DNA of 64,000 nt from Tyto alba (lineage: Eukaryota; Chordata; Aves; Strigiformes; Tytonidae), in contig NW_024881272.1 of NCBI RefSeq assembly GCF_018691265.1, positions 23,239,323 to 23,303,322 of the forward strand, in the 5' to 3' direction. The position numbers and the translations under genes are program-made. Shown here piece by piece: positions 22,333-35,424 of this stretch (its first letter is position 1; every line of letters starts with the position of its first letter). The notes beneath the pieces were generated by a model, which was not told the DNA's origin, ran no database searches, and was given only the letters and a program-made list of their open reading frames with translations.

Positions 22333-25300
22333 CGCGGGCAGTTCTCCCCCGTGGGACACCCGAGGGTGCCGGGCTCGCGTGGAGGGGCGCTGGGGTGGGC
22401 GCAGGCAGCCTGCGGCGGGCGGGAGTTGGGGCTGAGGGTGAACGCTGCAAACGGGTGTGATTGCCTTCCCGGTGGTTTTGGCACCGAGAAACTGCTCTGA
22501 GACCCAACTTCAAGCAGTTCCAGTACCTGGCGTAAATTGAAATTAATGAAAGAAAGTATTTCCGCGCTGTTAAACAAAGATGTGTTCCCGCAGACCTCTT
22601 GTGTGGAAGAGATGTGCAGTTTCCAGGAGACTGACTGGGGCAGCTGTTTTAAAGTGCTTTGGAGTTTTGTGTTTATTTCAGATGTAACCAAATGAAGCTG
22701 TATTGTCAGTATCAAATAAAACATTCTCTTGTCAAGTGTAGAATTGAGCTGTAAAAAGTGATTTAGTCTGAAGATAACTGGATAATCAAAGCTTTAGATG
22801 TAAGTTACATTGAATATTTGCTGGTTTAGAGATCTCTGGAGGTGACTTACCTGGGCAGGGATGGCGAGCAAATAGTTTTCCTTATGTTTGTTTTCCAACT
22901 TAAACGTTAGAGAAATGACAGATTTAATCTGAGATTATTACAGTTCTGTGCTGCAAATGACTTACCTCCATGTCTGGTTACTGGGTGATTATTCCAAGCC
23001 TGCCAGGGTGGCTTTGAAAACAGTTTTTCAAATAAAGTCCATTGCACTCATCATGATAATGCAGGAAACGCGTTGCTCACGAGAACGGTTTTACGGAGGT
23101 AGCTAGTGTACTTTAATCCTGATTTTATTATTTCTGCCATGGTGGTTCGCTGTGGGGCTGAGGACGTAGGTGTAATAGATATCCGTACGTTGAAGCACAT
23201 GATCAGCAGTCTGAACTTTGAAAGCAAGAAGTAAAATCTGCGTGGCAAAACGGCTGGTTTGTGATCTGAGTGTCTGGTGGGTGATACCAGACACTTATTT
23301 AAGTTCTCGGTTTCTGCCTCTGACCGACCATCTTAATGTGCAAGTTTCCTAGCATACGTCACTGGCATGCGTCGTGGTAGTTGAAATAGGATGCAGCAGG
23401 ACCATATGCTCGAAGGGGTTAAAACAGCTAATGTCCAAAGAGTTGCTGCATCACTTCAGCTCAAGAGATTTTTATTATTCAGCTTAGTTACAAGTATTGC
23501 CATCTGCCCTTTTCTTTGCATGTGCATGTCCATAAATATGTGTTGGATAAATACTGGTTGGGGCTGTTAGCAAAGTAGTAGAAGCCACAGACAACATTTT
23601 ATTCTCGTGCATGTTGCCAGTGAAAATGTCAGTTGCTGCAAAATCAAGTAGAAGCCGTCCTACATTGTGTCTGCATTTGGTTGTGGGTTGAGAGGTATGC
23701 AGGTATTTTTAATTATTATTATTATTTTTTTTTTAAACTAAGTCCTGCTGTTGGGAATGTGCAATAACTGTCATTGGCAAAAGGAGAGAAGACAGTCAAA
23801 GCTTGTGATTGTAAGGAGAAAGATCTAAGCTTGTGGGTAACAGAGAAGAAATGTTTTCCTCTTTGTGTCCACATAATGCAGGGCTGTGGGAAGATATGCT
23901 TAATGAGGATGATTATTGCTGTGGCTTTCCATAAATCCACTTGTAATGGAGGCTTTGTACAGTTACTTCTGAATCTGTACATTTAAAAACTGCAAATAGC
24001 GATAATGGAGTTGGCTAATAGCAGACTGTCAAGTAAGTGCAATCCTTGTGATAATGTTCAGCCATAGATCTCCATTTAAGTATTACTTTTAAGCAGAAAA
24101 TGTTTCTTGTAGGTCATAGTATATGCAATTAGGAGGAAAAAAACACAGTTGTTGCTGCCTGTTCTTGAATCTTAACCAGCTAACTTTAATTGTGCAAAGG
24201 GTACTTTTTATCTCCAGCCTTTTATCAGATAGCAGGAGATCTTCAATTCAGTAGATCTGTTTGATGTGAATTTGGATACTAGAAAGAAATAATAATAATA
24301 GTAGTCAGCTTAAAAAACCTGACTGAAGAGGTCTGCCCGAGCAGTGAACGTGTGGCTGCGTGCAAATTGAAGTTGGGACTTGTGCCTTTTTGAAGAATTG
24401 CAAACTTCCCTATAAAGCATTGGAGCTGAATGCCACCAGGCAAGAGTCAGAGCTGATCTTGTTAGTAGTATTAACCAGGACAAACCTTTCTGTTTCAGTG
24501 GTTTTTTTCAGTGCCTCTTAGAAGCCAGGGTTAGAGAGTTTAAATTACTCGTGTCTGTTTCGCAACTTAAAAATAAAGGTGAAGGTAAGACAGTAAGGAA
24601 AATGTTTAATGTGCTATCTTACCCCAGTACAGAAGGATGTAAAATCATGTATTACCTTCAAGTAAAGCACTTGTAATAGCTACTGGATGTTTTATATAAT
24701 GCTGTGAATGAATGCAGTTTTAACTGATGTAGCTAAGAAACAGCTTTTGAAGAAATCTGACATGTGAGTTGCTTATATTTATGTTTGGAAGAATTCATTG
24801 AGAAGTATTTGTGATGCTCACTGTCGTTGCGGACTCTCCTTTAAAAGCAATGTCTTGACTTTCATCTTTCATATAGTTTGTGAGGGTTCCTTACATGGAT
24901 TTACTTTTGCTCAAAATCTGACCATAAAAAGGTATGTAGAAACAAAGCTTAGTAGTGTGCTGTTCAAATCCAAAATATATGCTTCCTTTCCAGTAAAAAC
25001 TTATAATTACATGGGGTGGTAGCTAACTGGAAAGTATTGCAAAACATATGTAAGAATACTGTCGTACAAACTCTAAAACTGACGAATGACTCACTGTGCC
25101 AGTGCTATATCAAATTCTATCTATACACAAGGTTTAAATGACAAGTTTACTTTAGGCAGGGAATATGCAATTTTCTTGTACTCTTTCTTCATCTAATGTC
25201 AAGTGAGCTTAATGAAATGGTACATGTGGGCATACAGGAGGCACCAGTTGTAGAGCTTTAATGAGCAAAGGGAACAAGCACTGCTTGGCTCTGTCTGTGA

Positions 25301-26307
25301 AGATGATAGAGATGTAGCTACTCTGTATATTAAAAACCAAGTTCATGGTACTGATGCATGTCTTGAGACATTTGTTTCTTTTAATGTACTTCACCATGAT
25401 TTGTTTATGTGCATCTGCTAACATTTGTTCTGTTTTTGTTTTCTATAGGAGAGAGTACTTGTGCTTTTAGTAGGTTTTGTAGTCATCTTTACGTATTTGT
25501 GTTAGTTGAGTTTCCAACTGGCATTCCAGAATTCTGGCAATATTTTTGTGAATATAAAATTCAGGTCACTACCAAAATGAAAATGGGATGATGTTCGGCA
25601 CGGGAAAGGGGCCCATGACTGTCGGTTAAAGAGGAAGAGACTGCTTTCTACTGCAACAACGCAGGTTTTACTTGTGCCTTTGACACTGTGATTTATTATG
25701 AGAATCTTCATAGAGCTTTGGAGGTCCACCCCCTCCAAACCCAGGACATGTAAACAAGCAGTAATGTCCAGTAGCTGGGAAGCCTCTGCGAGCTGGGAGG
25801 AGGGTAGGGAAGATGGTAGAGTGGAGGTATCAGGATGTTGTGCTGTTACCTTGTGTCTCGACTGTATGTCTGTGGATGCCAGGGTGCCTGACGAAACACC
25901 CGTGGGGAAGCCTAGTCTGCAAAGCTAAGGAGCCCAGTTATCTACTCAGCCCTAGGTGGAAGCCTTTAAACTCTCACAACCTCTTTTAATTTCTTGTGCA
26001 GCTATAATCCATTCTGCCACAAAGCCTTATGCCTTCTGCTCTCTGTAAATAGTTATCTTTCTGGGCTGTGGGGAAGACGTAGTGCACGTCCTTGGTCTTT
26101 GTCTTGCATTGTTCATGAGAGCTGTAGTGACCAGCGCCTGCAAGTAGTTTTACTGTTTGCAGGAAGGTCAAAGTCTCCTCGGGCTGTGGAAGGAGGCTAA
26201 GGAAGGGAAGCTGGAGCACTTGCTGTTTAATGTCAGTGTGCACACAGTGTATATACACCTGTGCCTTACTGGAAGGAAAAAAAATAAAACAGGCCTTGCT
26301 CCTTCAG

Positions 26308-26349
26308 GGGCCATATTTGAGAACTTTTCTGAAGATAAAAAGTACAGAG
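26308..26349 (+). CDS. Candidate 42-nt cassette exon
   Basis: A short pyrimidine stretch ending CTTGCTCCTTCAG precedes the block and the strong donor AGAG|GTAAGTTA follows it. The 42 bases are a multiple of three and, joined to the phase 1 end of exon 1, read GAIFENFSEDKKYR with no stop; the exon also ends in phase 1, so it could be included or skipped before the 15-nt exon without a frame change. The surrounding frame is open for about 250 bases, which lowers the weight of the missing stop. The acceptor tract is short. I do not recognise the peptide. A chance pairing of splice-like sites in about 10 kb of intron is a realistic alternative. Confidence 0.22.
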
Positions 26350-29300
26350 GTAAGTTAGGTTTTTTTGGAACAGAGGATGGAAGCAGAGTATGCAAAAAGC
26401 CTGACTGAGTGCAAAATTGACAAAAGCATCTCCTAATACCTGGGCTCAGTACTTGGAAGAAGTAGCTGTGTTTGGATGATTTTGTTAAGTGCAATCCACT
26501 GTGTAGCTGAAATACAGCAATACCATTAATCCGGCAAGGGATAGGGTAGTCCCACTCTTAGACTTGTCCATCAGAAGACATAGAAGCTTCTAGTTTACAA
26601 CCTGTCCAAAAGACATTTATTTCTTGGCACAAAATTTCAGCTGCAGCTGGCAAGTGGGTAAGTACTTTCTTTCAGTCTTACTGAGAAAGAGAGGAATTAT
26701 TTAGGTTGGCACAAGAAGTTTATAGTTCAGAGTTGTCAGACGAAATTGAACAGAGAAAAAATGGGAAGGCTGGGCATGTGGCATTGCTCTTTCAAAAACA
26801 GTGCTGAAAATCCCGTCAACACTTGAAACCAAACAAACATGCATGTGCTTGACCATGGTGAGGAATTACGTATTGGCTTCATAGGCCTTGCTTCTGTGTT
26901 TTTTTTATGGGTTTTTTTTGTGTTTTTTTTTTTTTTTGCCCCCCCCGCCTTCCTTCAAATGTAGTGTTTGACACTGAATTGAATGTGCGTATACAAAGGT
27001 AACATCTGTTCTATTTTGACATCCATATAGCACAGTTGCTTTTTTATCCCTCCAGCGTATGGATTCTTCTCCTGTGTGTCATCCTTGCTGCTGAAGGCAG
27101 CCGGACACTTGAGCTTTTAATAATATCTCTTCTTTCTTCAGGAGCAGGAACTTATCCATGGGATGATACTTGATTCTTCAGTTAGATTTCCTCACAAAAT
27201 GAGATCTTCGAGTGTTTTGGAAAAGCCATTATTTTTCTAGAGGGTTTTGTGAGTAAGGTTGGAAGAGGGATGATTGTGTGGCTTTTCTGCAGGAGTTTTG
27301 GTAATTATATCAACAGGTTAGATTTTCTGCACCAACTTAGATGTATTTTGATAGGATCATTAATTGGGAAGGTAAATTGGATCTGAGAAGCATGAAAGAG
27401 GCTAGTCTAGTGTTTGGATTTTAGGGTACATATTAAAAAAAAAAATATGTATTTTACCTGGCAGATATTATGTTTCTGATCTTTTATCTTGAAGGACAAC
27501 CATAGAAGTGATAAAGAGGATCCTTTTGGACACTGTGTTAAGAATGTCTTGAGGTATTGTGTACTTGGAAGACATGAGATGGGGGGGAGAGGAGGAAACG
27601 GTGACCTCTTGTTTTTGGTTGGAGTCACTGCCTTTTTATAAAGTACTGTTTTCCTCAATTACAAAGGAGTTATGTTTGTTTATGTCTTATTAAGTAACGT
27701 TTGTTTCATGAAATTTGATCAAAGGTTTAGTTGTTGCAGAATCAATAATAATTCTCTTAAAGAAAAACCTGTAATTTATGAACGTACTGTCCATTGTCTT
27801 TTAACTACTTGTAATACAAAATTTGCAAGATTGCACAGATTGACTAGGAGATGCACACAAAATCCAATAATACATTTTCTGTGTCAAAGTTCAGTGAAAT
27901 ATGAAACATAAATACCGTAAACAATGACAATTAGCCTCTTAAACCTATGAACTGGAAGGTGTGGAAATAATTTTGTAATATATATTATCATTGGTTTTGT
28001 TGAGACTGTTCTTGTGCACCACCAAAATTCCTTTACAGTCTTAATGTATTCTAATATCTGTGTTACGTGGTAAAAAAACAAGGCTTCTAAACTTGTACTG
28101 AAACTGAGGAGGAAGCGTGCATTCTTGAACATGCATTTTAGATACTGACTGTCTCCTCACTGTAGCCTTGTTCATGGGTAGCTTCCGATTAATAAAGTGG
28201 ACACTTGAAGAATTACACCTTGAGAGACAAGTGTTTCAGCAGACTGTAGAGTTATTGCTCTAATTCTGCCTCCTGATGTGAAGGTAGAGCTACAGACTTT
28301 TGGAGGAAAGTTTGTCACCTTCAGTATACTTGTGAGATGGAAGTCTGTTGCTAACAGAGTTGCTGCTCTTGTTGATTTCAGTTTTCTGGATCCTGCTACA
28401 TTTTTGGAGCCTGTAAAACTACACTTTATGCTTTGGGTGTAGTGTTAAGTTAGAGTACCTGTTTGAGGCCTTTTGGCTCAAAAAAAAAAGGCATTTTAGA
28501 GAGCCCTTCCATTAACCTAATTTGCTAAGTTTTCTCCAATTGAAGGGGGTTCATTTTAGCACAGGTCAGTAGGTGCCAGATCCACCTCCTTCATGCAGGG
28601 AGAGCTCGTGGAAGCCTGTAGCATGACCATGATTTTAGCTGCTTTTTGGGGGCTGATGCGAAGCGTAGTTTTGTTATTCGTATCTGGATTTTGGATAAGA
28701 CTGAAGCGAGCGTGGGCTCTCACTGCCCCTGCATTTGAGTGGGCAGGTACCGTCCCTCTCACAGAGACGTCTGCCTGCTGGCAGAGAGCATTGCACTTTG
28801 TTTTTCTTTCTTTGCTGCTGCCTTCCCTGGCTGTCTGGGTCTGCAGCTGAGGCCGTGATGACAAGGGGCACCTCTCACCTGCGCGCAGGAGAGGTGCACA
28901 GAAGTGTAGTGTGTGTGCCTCAGTGCTAAAACTCCAGCAGCTCTTTAGGAGCAAGCTGTTACTTCTGATAATTGTGCTTGGCTCCTACTACGTTTCTTAC
29001 CTGAAGCTTTTTCTTTGTAAGCAACATAATAATAAAATACTATCTCTGTGCCAGTCTCTTGCTTATGCCTGTGGAAGGAGTAAGGAGCATCATGATTTAT
29101 AAGAAGGGAGAGTTCTGAAGGGTTACGTGGAAGCAGAGTGTAATGCTCTTCCTTAGTGATCCCCCACCCTGATGTCAGAAAGCTGGGCATCCTTTAAGAA
29201 CAGTATTTAACTAAAGTGTGATCGAAGGCTTCTTCATTGGCCAAAACCATATAGATAGATGGGAAAATGTTTGTCTTAAAATGACTTGCACGGAATTACT

Positions 29301-29501
29301 AGGATCAGCAACTTGACTTCAGTGACAAGGAGTGTCTTTAATACACTAAAAATCATAAATTGTGTTTTGTTTGCTGAGATCATTAGGTGTTCAGGGTAGG
29401 CAGCATGAATTGTGCGGTGTTAAAGATTACATTGCATACCAGTTATGTTGCTGGAAAGCATTTGTAAATGTAAGCTTAAATTAGAGATGTGTTTTGTGTT
29501 G

Positions 29502-29517
29502 TTTTTTTTTTTTTTTT
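29502..29517. repeat. Poly-T tract (T16)
   Basis: Sixteen T residues in intron 1, one of several long T runs on the sense strand. Confidence 0.9.
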
Positions 29518-29630
29518 CCTCCGTATTAAACTTTGAAGAGTTCTGCTTTGAAGACCAGTGAAATTTTGATGCTCTTAAACATTGTCTACAAGGAGCAGGT
29601 TGAGGGATCTCCTGACCTCCTGTTTGTCTA

Positions 29631-29648
29631 TTTTTTTTTTTTTTTTTT
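29631..29648. repeat. Poly-T tract (T18)
   Basis: Eighteen T residues, about 115 bases from the preceding T16 run. Confidence 0.9.
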
Positions 29649-29943
29649 CCCTTTGAGCTGATACCTCTATTGTATGTTGGTTTTTGATGTTTGAGAAATG
29701 CAGACATTCTGGTCTTGGCGCTTAGGTGATAGAATGGGCTGACACAACTGTGCAGGTTATAAATGGAGGATGAGTTCTCAGATATTGGCTTTCTTTATAT
29801 CTGAAGTGACTTAACAGCCTCTTGGATTCTTGTTGCACAGTGTAATTAAAATAAACACTATAATGCTAATCATTTATGTATTTTTGCCTGTGGGTGAAGT
29901 TTTAAATTAGAAGTAGCTATACTTCAGTACTTCAGTGGAAGTG

Positions 29944-29946
<3 letters not shown>

Positions 29947-29974
<28 letters not shown>

Positions 29975-29984
29975 TTTTTTTTTT
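29947..29984. repeat. Poly-T tract (T16-G-T21)
   Basis: Thirty-seven T residues interrupted by a single G, the longest homopolymer tract in the window. Confidence 0.9.
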
Positions 29985-31028
29985 ATTATTCTAATGTTGC
30001 CTGTTTCCAGTCTGGTAATATTTCTGTGAGAGTGCATAAAAAATATTGCTAGGCAGATTTGTTTTTGTTTTTTATTACCTAATTGTATATTCTAGTAACG
30101 ATGTAATTATTGCTTTTAACAAAAACTGCCTGACTTGAGTGTTTAATTCCATCAGACTCAAGCAGCCACTGATGAGGTGATAAATGATAGGTTATATGTA
30201 GAAGTGGATTTGCAATTATTTGCTGCTTTGGGGGGAAAAAGAAAAAAAGATGTTTTGTTTCTGTCCAATGACTAATGTTGAAAATGAAAGCGGCACACCA
30301 GATGTTTTTTCTAATGACTGTGGTTCAAGGTCTCTTTCGTACAGAGGAGAGTTTTGACTGAGTTCGTCTCTTGGCTTTGAAGTTTCTCTTGCTTGTTAAT
30401 GCAGCAGTCCTCTAAATCTTTTGCTCCGTACTTTTCCGCGGATGCGTTTTATGGAAGAGCTCGTTTACCAACCCTTCATGCGTCTCGCAGCTCCCCGTTG
30501 ATCAGGAGGTGGAGGGGTGACAGCATTTTTACAGTGCAGGCTGAGCACTTCCATTCATTTGTGTTTATATCATAGAATTAAAACAAGAATAAGTGTTTCG
30601 CTTTATTTGTTGATGTCTGATTAGGAATTAGTGGAAGAAACTGAATTGCTGGTGTGATTAACGGTAGGTTTTGTTTCTGATGTATGAAAGGACTCATTGT
30701 CTAAGGCTTTTCCTCCATCGCTCTCTGCCTAATCCGTCTGAAATTACACTAACAACGGCAGTGCTTGAGGCTCCTTGTCTTGTTTTCCTGTGTACTTAAT
30801 CATACAGTTGGAAAAATTGCTTCTTCCAAGAGATGGTTGCTTCTTGTGCCGAATCTGCTGTCACATCGTAGGGGCCTTGCTAATAAGATGGACATTAGTT
30901 TGGGGGCTCTAGACGGGAGAAGGTGGTTAATCTGAAATCTATAAACTGATCCAATTTATGCTACGTTTGGGTTTTGAGTCTGGGCCTGATGGCTTTGTTA
31001 ACAATGTCTATCATCTGTGTCTTTGCAG

Positions 31029-31043
31029 CTGTGACTGAAGGAG
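31029..31043 (+). CDS. Candidate 15-nt coding microexon
   Basis: The 15 bases CTGTGACTGAAGGAG are bounded by a strong acceptor (TCTGTGTCTTTGCAG, with a pyrimidine-rich tract and a TTAAC-type branch region about 30 bases upstream) and a strong donor (GAG|GTGAGTTG). Joined to exon 1, which ends in phase 1, they read A-V-T-E-G with no stop and leave phase 1 again. Reading through the donor instead meets a TAA within about 30 bases, so the segment is only useful if spliced at both ends. Microexons of this size are known in vertebrate genes, often with regulated splicing in nervous tissue. The gene is not identified. A chance pair of sites is possible but both are close to consensus. Confidence 0.45.
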
Positions 31044-34000
31044 GTGAGTTGCCCCGTGCTAACTCTTAATTCCTCCCAAATTTTTGTTAGATCAACTTTC
31101 TGTAATTGCTGATATAGTATTTCTGCAGGGAAGAACTTTAAAATTGCTCAGTGTATGTTTTCAAAAGCAATTTTATAAGTTTGAGGTTTGTAGAAGCGAA
31201 GACATTTCTAAACTATATAGCAAGAAATTATAGTCGACACGACTGTTCCTCTTTCAGAAAAATGCCAGAAGAAACACAATACCCCACCCCACAAACACTA
31301 GCCTTTCTTTTCCTCTGAATCGGGTTGTCATTCCAAGGTCTCAGAGTGATTTAAAAATATAAAATAAACTCCCCTGAGGAATCTATTAAAAATTATTTGG
31401 TTCACTGAACATTCAGTACACGTTCAGTCTTGGAATCCATTACGTGCCTGTAGAAAGACTTTAAAAATCCTCTCCGTTGAAGTTGGTCTGAGTTGTGTCC
31501 CTTTGGCAGGTGGTCATGAGGGAATGTCATTGCTTTATTTTCAAAACAGAAGTGTGTGGAATTAATATTGATTTTTATTATAGCTGTCTCTTAGTGCCGC
31601 TGTATCCAGGGGTCATATGTCGGCTCTGCTTTTGTAGTGGCAGTTTTCCCTGTTCCTTTAGTTGAAGTCTGTAGTTGTGGAGTTCTGGAAATAATTGGGA
31701 ACCGCTGTTTTTTTTTCCTTTGAATTCAATTTGTAAAGCTTTATTACCTAGAATTAAATGCTTTTCAGGTTGAAATGCTGCATAAATTCTTGTTGAATGG
31801 AGACAAATGTTGTGAGAAATCAGTGAAACTAAGCCATATTTTAATCCTAGATTTATTTTTATTTCTGTTGTCATACATTGATAACACTTTGTATCTACTT
31901 TGTCCATCTGCATTGGTGTTTTCTTGTTCTGATAATTTTTAATGGTTAAGTTGGGAGAGACGATGTGTGTTAGATTTTCGCTTACAGTGCGGTTGCGTGC
32001 TGTTACATGGGTTTTATTTCCAGGTACCTGGTGTAGGTGTTGACGGTTCCCATCTGCACATGCTACCTTTGTGTGCTGAGGAGAATTGTTGTGTTATTCA
32101 GCAAAATTATTTATTTTGGAAGAACTTTCCCATGTTTTCAGCTCATAACGGAGAACTGTGACGTCTGCTTTGTTGTTTTTTGTATGCAAATGTTCATAGT
32201 TTTTCAGAGCCTAAAGTCAGGTAAGGACTTAAAGAAAAGACAAATAATGGGCAGTCCCTTCAGATATGCAAGTTTATTTGATTAACCCACCTGACCCGAA
32301 GCATTTGAGATCAGTTAAATATTTGGACAATCATCAGTCCTGTTTAGTCACATTTCATTAGGTGATGGCCTCTTCCATTTTGAATTTACTCTGTTTTGCT
32401 GCTCTTGCCAAGTCTTGTGTGATCTTGAAAGGGAGTTGTGCGTGGGGGGTATGGCAGGTGCTTTTGGGGGTGCTGCTGAACCAGGCTCCTGGGAGGAGCT
32501 GGGGATGGATGTACTGCAACAACTTCATCGGCGGTGGGTAGGGGATTGGAGGCAAGGGAGAAAATTGTTAATTGTGGATTGTCAACACCATAAAGGTTAG
32601 CTGGTAGATAAAGTTACTAACCTAAGCAGAAATAGTAATGCTGCCCTGAGAAGTGTAAAAGACTTGTCAAAACCTAATCTAATCTCCTGCATTAACTGTA
32701 CATTGCAATAATGAATAAATGGAATTCCAGCAAGCTGAGATAGTCCAGTTTTAATAACTTCTCAAAAAATCAAAATGAAGTATTGCACTGGAAGAGGCAT
32801 ATCACGGTTATCCAAATTTCTTTCTATAGAATCATTTTAAATTTTATGCGAGCATACACTAATGGCTTAAACTCATTTGTTTCCTTGTCAACAGCTTGAC
32901 CATTATTTTAATACAAAAGACATGGCTTTTTTTTTTTTTTATCTTGAACCAGTCTTGTTTTTCAATGGGTGTTGCAGCCAGCTGGAATATTGTTTGACTC
33001 ATTAACTGCTGTGTTTTTGGTGCAATGTCTACTGTAAGAAAATAAAATTTATGTAAAACCAGTGACACTTTCAATTGTTGTATTTGCATTTAGGTTTAGG
33101 GGGAAGGGAGCAGGTGTTTATGCTGAAGCACTCAGTCATGCCCTTTTTCTGAAGATATGTGGCAATTCTGTTGCAACTGGGTAAAATTCATATCCTCACC
33201 AAAATCTGAGGAAAGTAAGGAGGAAATAGCTGCTGCAATTTTAACTTAATTTTAATTTTTAACATTTCTGGATGCATTGATGAGGCTGTTCTGGTAGATA
33301 TATGGCTAGTAAGTTTTATGGGAGAAAAAGTTAGTACAAAAAACCCCACAAACATTGTGGGATTCAAATGTGGTTTTTAAGATGCTGATAGTACCTTTTT
33401 GTTTATACTGTCAAGAAAAGAACATGATTATAATGTGTTTTCATCATACAGGTTTTAAGTGACTAGGTGGGATTCAGCTCTGAATTCCTGACACTTTAGT
33501 GTCCAATTTGTGCATAATTAACTTAGGTCAGTTTTTGGAGACTCAAATGTTTCACAGGAAAATTAACAAGAAATTTGGTGCAATGTACTACTCTTTTCAG
33601 TATCCTTTTCTCACCTGAAATTACTGAGTTGTAAATATTTTAAATAGAAAATGGTTCTTAAACTTTGATTCTGAAATGAGCTATGAACAAGTATTCTCCT
33701 ATATTTGTGGTCTTAAAGTGAAAAATGTTTTGATTAATAGAGCTACTACATTAGTTTTTATGGTAGCTTGCTGTGACATAAATGTAGTTTCTAGGTATGC
33801 TTAAAAGGTGTAAGTTTGGCAGACTTTCTGCTATATCTGTTCACATAATTGCTTTATGGGTTTGCATATAATCTCGTTAATTAAATTGTTCTTGCATGAT
33901 CACTAAAACATCTCTGAATGGGTAAAAGGTGCTTTTTATGGACCAAAGGGTTTGTGGTTTGGTATCAGTTGTGTGGTGGGTGTTGGGTGCTGCTGTTAGG

Positions 34001-35424
34001 AGGGCAGCGTGATGTTGCTCTGAGCCTGCTGGAGGAAATGCAGTCATCTGAGCCATTGGAAATGAAAACAAAATAGTTTGGCCTAATGTGAAATAACTTG
34101 CACTGCTTGGTTTTGCAGTGCTGTCTTTTGTGTGCATCTACGCGAGGAACAAATGTGTTTGCAGGGTGGCTTTCTCCGTTAACGGCGTGATGGAGGGGTT
34201 TGTGTTCTCACCTCGGTTGGGGTGCAGAGCTGCCGGAGGGGGTGACACTGGCTGTTTGTCAGGTTGTCACGTTGTCCTCTGATGCTGCAAGACCTTCTCA
34301 GATGGGTTGTCTTGATATAACCAGTGTGGGTAAGTGGAAACAAATGACTTCAGAGGAGGTTTAAGGTAAAGGCAAGTGTCACTGTGAAGGTAACTTCAGG
34401 AGACCAATCCAGCCTGGCAGCCATGGGCTGAGTTTTCTGAGCACTGGCCGTGACCTTGGATGTGCATGGGTGAGCAGTGAGAGCTACTGACAAGCTACAG
34501 AAGTCCTGGGTGGATGTGTGGCCTCTTGCTTTGTTTAATAGTGGATTATTTTTTTTTTCTTTTTTGAGGAGGGACAGAGAAGACGCTGAATGTTCTCAGC
34601 TACAACGCTTTTCAGATCCTTATTTGAAAGTGTTTTAAACAAGGGACATCAGTAGCTGAGATACAAAGCAACCTTTTGAAGTTAAAAGTGGGTCTGCATG
34701 AAAATGAACTGCTTGTCTGTGAAAAGAGTCAAGTGTGAAAGGATAGGATGGTTTCACTAAATGAATTTGATAGTCTGAATAAGTGTGGTGAGGCAGAGAG
34801 GAGAATCTGGAAAGGTCAGGACTGAGCATGTGACTCAAGACAAGGCAGTGGAAAGACATGAAAGGAATTGAGTGGAAATGCCTCGGTTTACATTTTTTTA
34901 TATCCATAGAAGTGATTTATTTTGGTGAAGGTGGTCATAAAAATGGAACTTTCGAAGCTTGCTGTGGAGAAGGGGGGAATCTGATTCCTTTGGGATCTTG
35001 TACCTTTTTCATTCAACTTTTGTGTAGTTTCAAATAGCTAAAAGATCAAAGCCCAAAGGAACTCCTTGTTACATGTGCAGTCCCTTTCGTAGGACTGCTC
35101 CATCCTACACACGCTGCAGTTGAGTGCTTTGGCAGCTTCTTGTCCCAAGTAGGGATTTCTTACGATTTGCTGGCTCATTTTCAGTGATCCATGTAACTTG
35201 CAGATTTTTAACTCTCAAATAATTTGTGACATGTTTTCTAGATCCCTGTTACTGTTTAGAAGGATGAAGTGTTGCGATATCTGCATTTGGTGTAGGTAAA
35301 TGTGAGATGAATTTGCATTGGTAGGAAGAAACTGAACTTTCTGTACAAAGTAATGGACTCCAGGTTGACTGTCACCACTTGGGGTGGCATCTTGAGATGG
35401 ACAGTAGTTCCATCAAACCATCAG
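31044..35424 (+). other. Intron sequence after the microexon
   Basis: AT-rich, T-biased sequence with a T14 run at 32927-32940. No exon with convincing flanks. A possible acceptor-donor pair around 32207-32220 encloses 13 bases and would break the frame, so it is not called. Confidence 0.5.

Larger units (their letters stand above)
20460..22440 (+). promoter_or_regulatory. CpG island promoter
   Basis: About 2 kb of very GC-rich sequence with CpG close to its expected frequency, in sharp contrast to both flanks. No TATA box is evident. GC boxes are frequent, for example GGGGCGGGCC near 21049, as are further GGGCGG and CCGCCC motifs. The island surrounds the only ATG between about 20600 and 21461 and two strong plus-strand splice donors (21213 and 21489), which fits a housekeeping or developmental CpG promoter with a dispersed start. 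The exact transcription start cannot be read from the sequence; about 21.0-21.4 kb is my inference. CpG islands are often bidirectional, and a minus-strand transcript toward 20 kb is possible but unsupported. Confidence 0.85.
21489..26307 (+). other. Intron 1, first part
   Basis: Begins with the donor GTAAGTGG. The first kilobase is still CpG island; from about 22.5 kb the sequence is AT-rich with many short T tracts. Short AAT/ATT runs occur near 23712 and 24289. No repeat family, RNA gene or further exon was recognised. Confidence 0.55.
26350..31028 (+). other. Intron sequence before the microexon
   Basis: T-rich on the plus strand, with runs T15 at 26923-26937, T16 at 29502-29517, T18 at 29631-29648 and T16-G-T21 at 29947-29984. 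No recognised transposable element. The last 40 bases before 31028 hold a good branch-site neighbourhood and a pyrimidine-rich tract ending TGTGTCTTTGCAG. Confidence 0.5.

Noticed and set aside
20504..22513. Minus-strand open frame of 669 codons across the CpG island, with overlapping frames of 200-580 codons on both strands
   Set aside because: Stops are rare in GC-rich sequence. The products are proline, arginine, glycine and alanine low complexity in every frame, with no domain, and they overlap the plus-strand promoter and exon.
32207..32220. Possible 13-nt exon between TTTTTCAG and GTAAGG
   Set aside because: Thirteen bases would break the frame set by exon 1, and very short chance pairs of splice sites are expected in 40 kb of intron.
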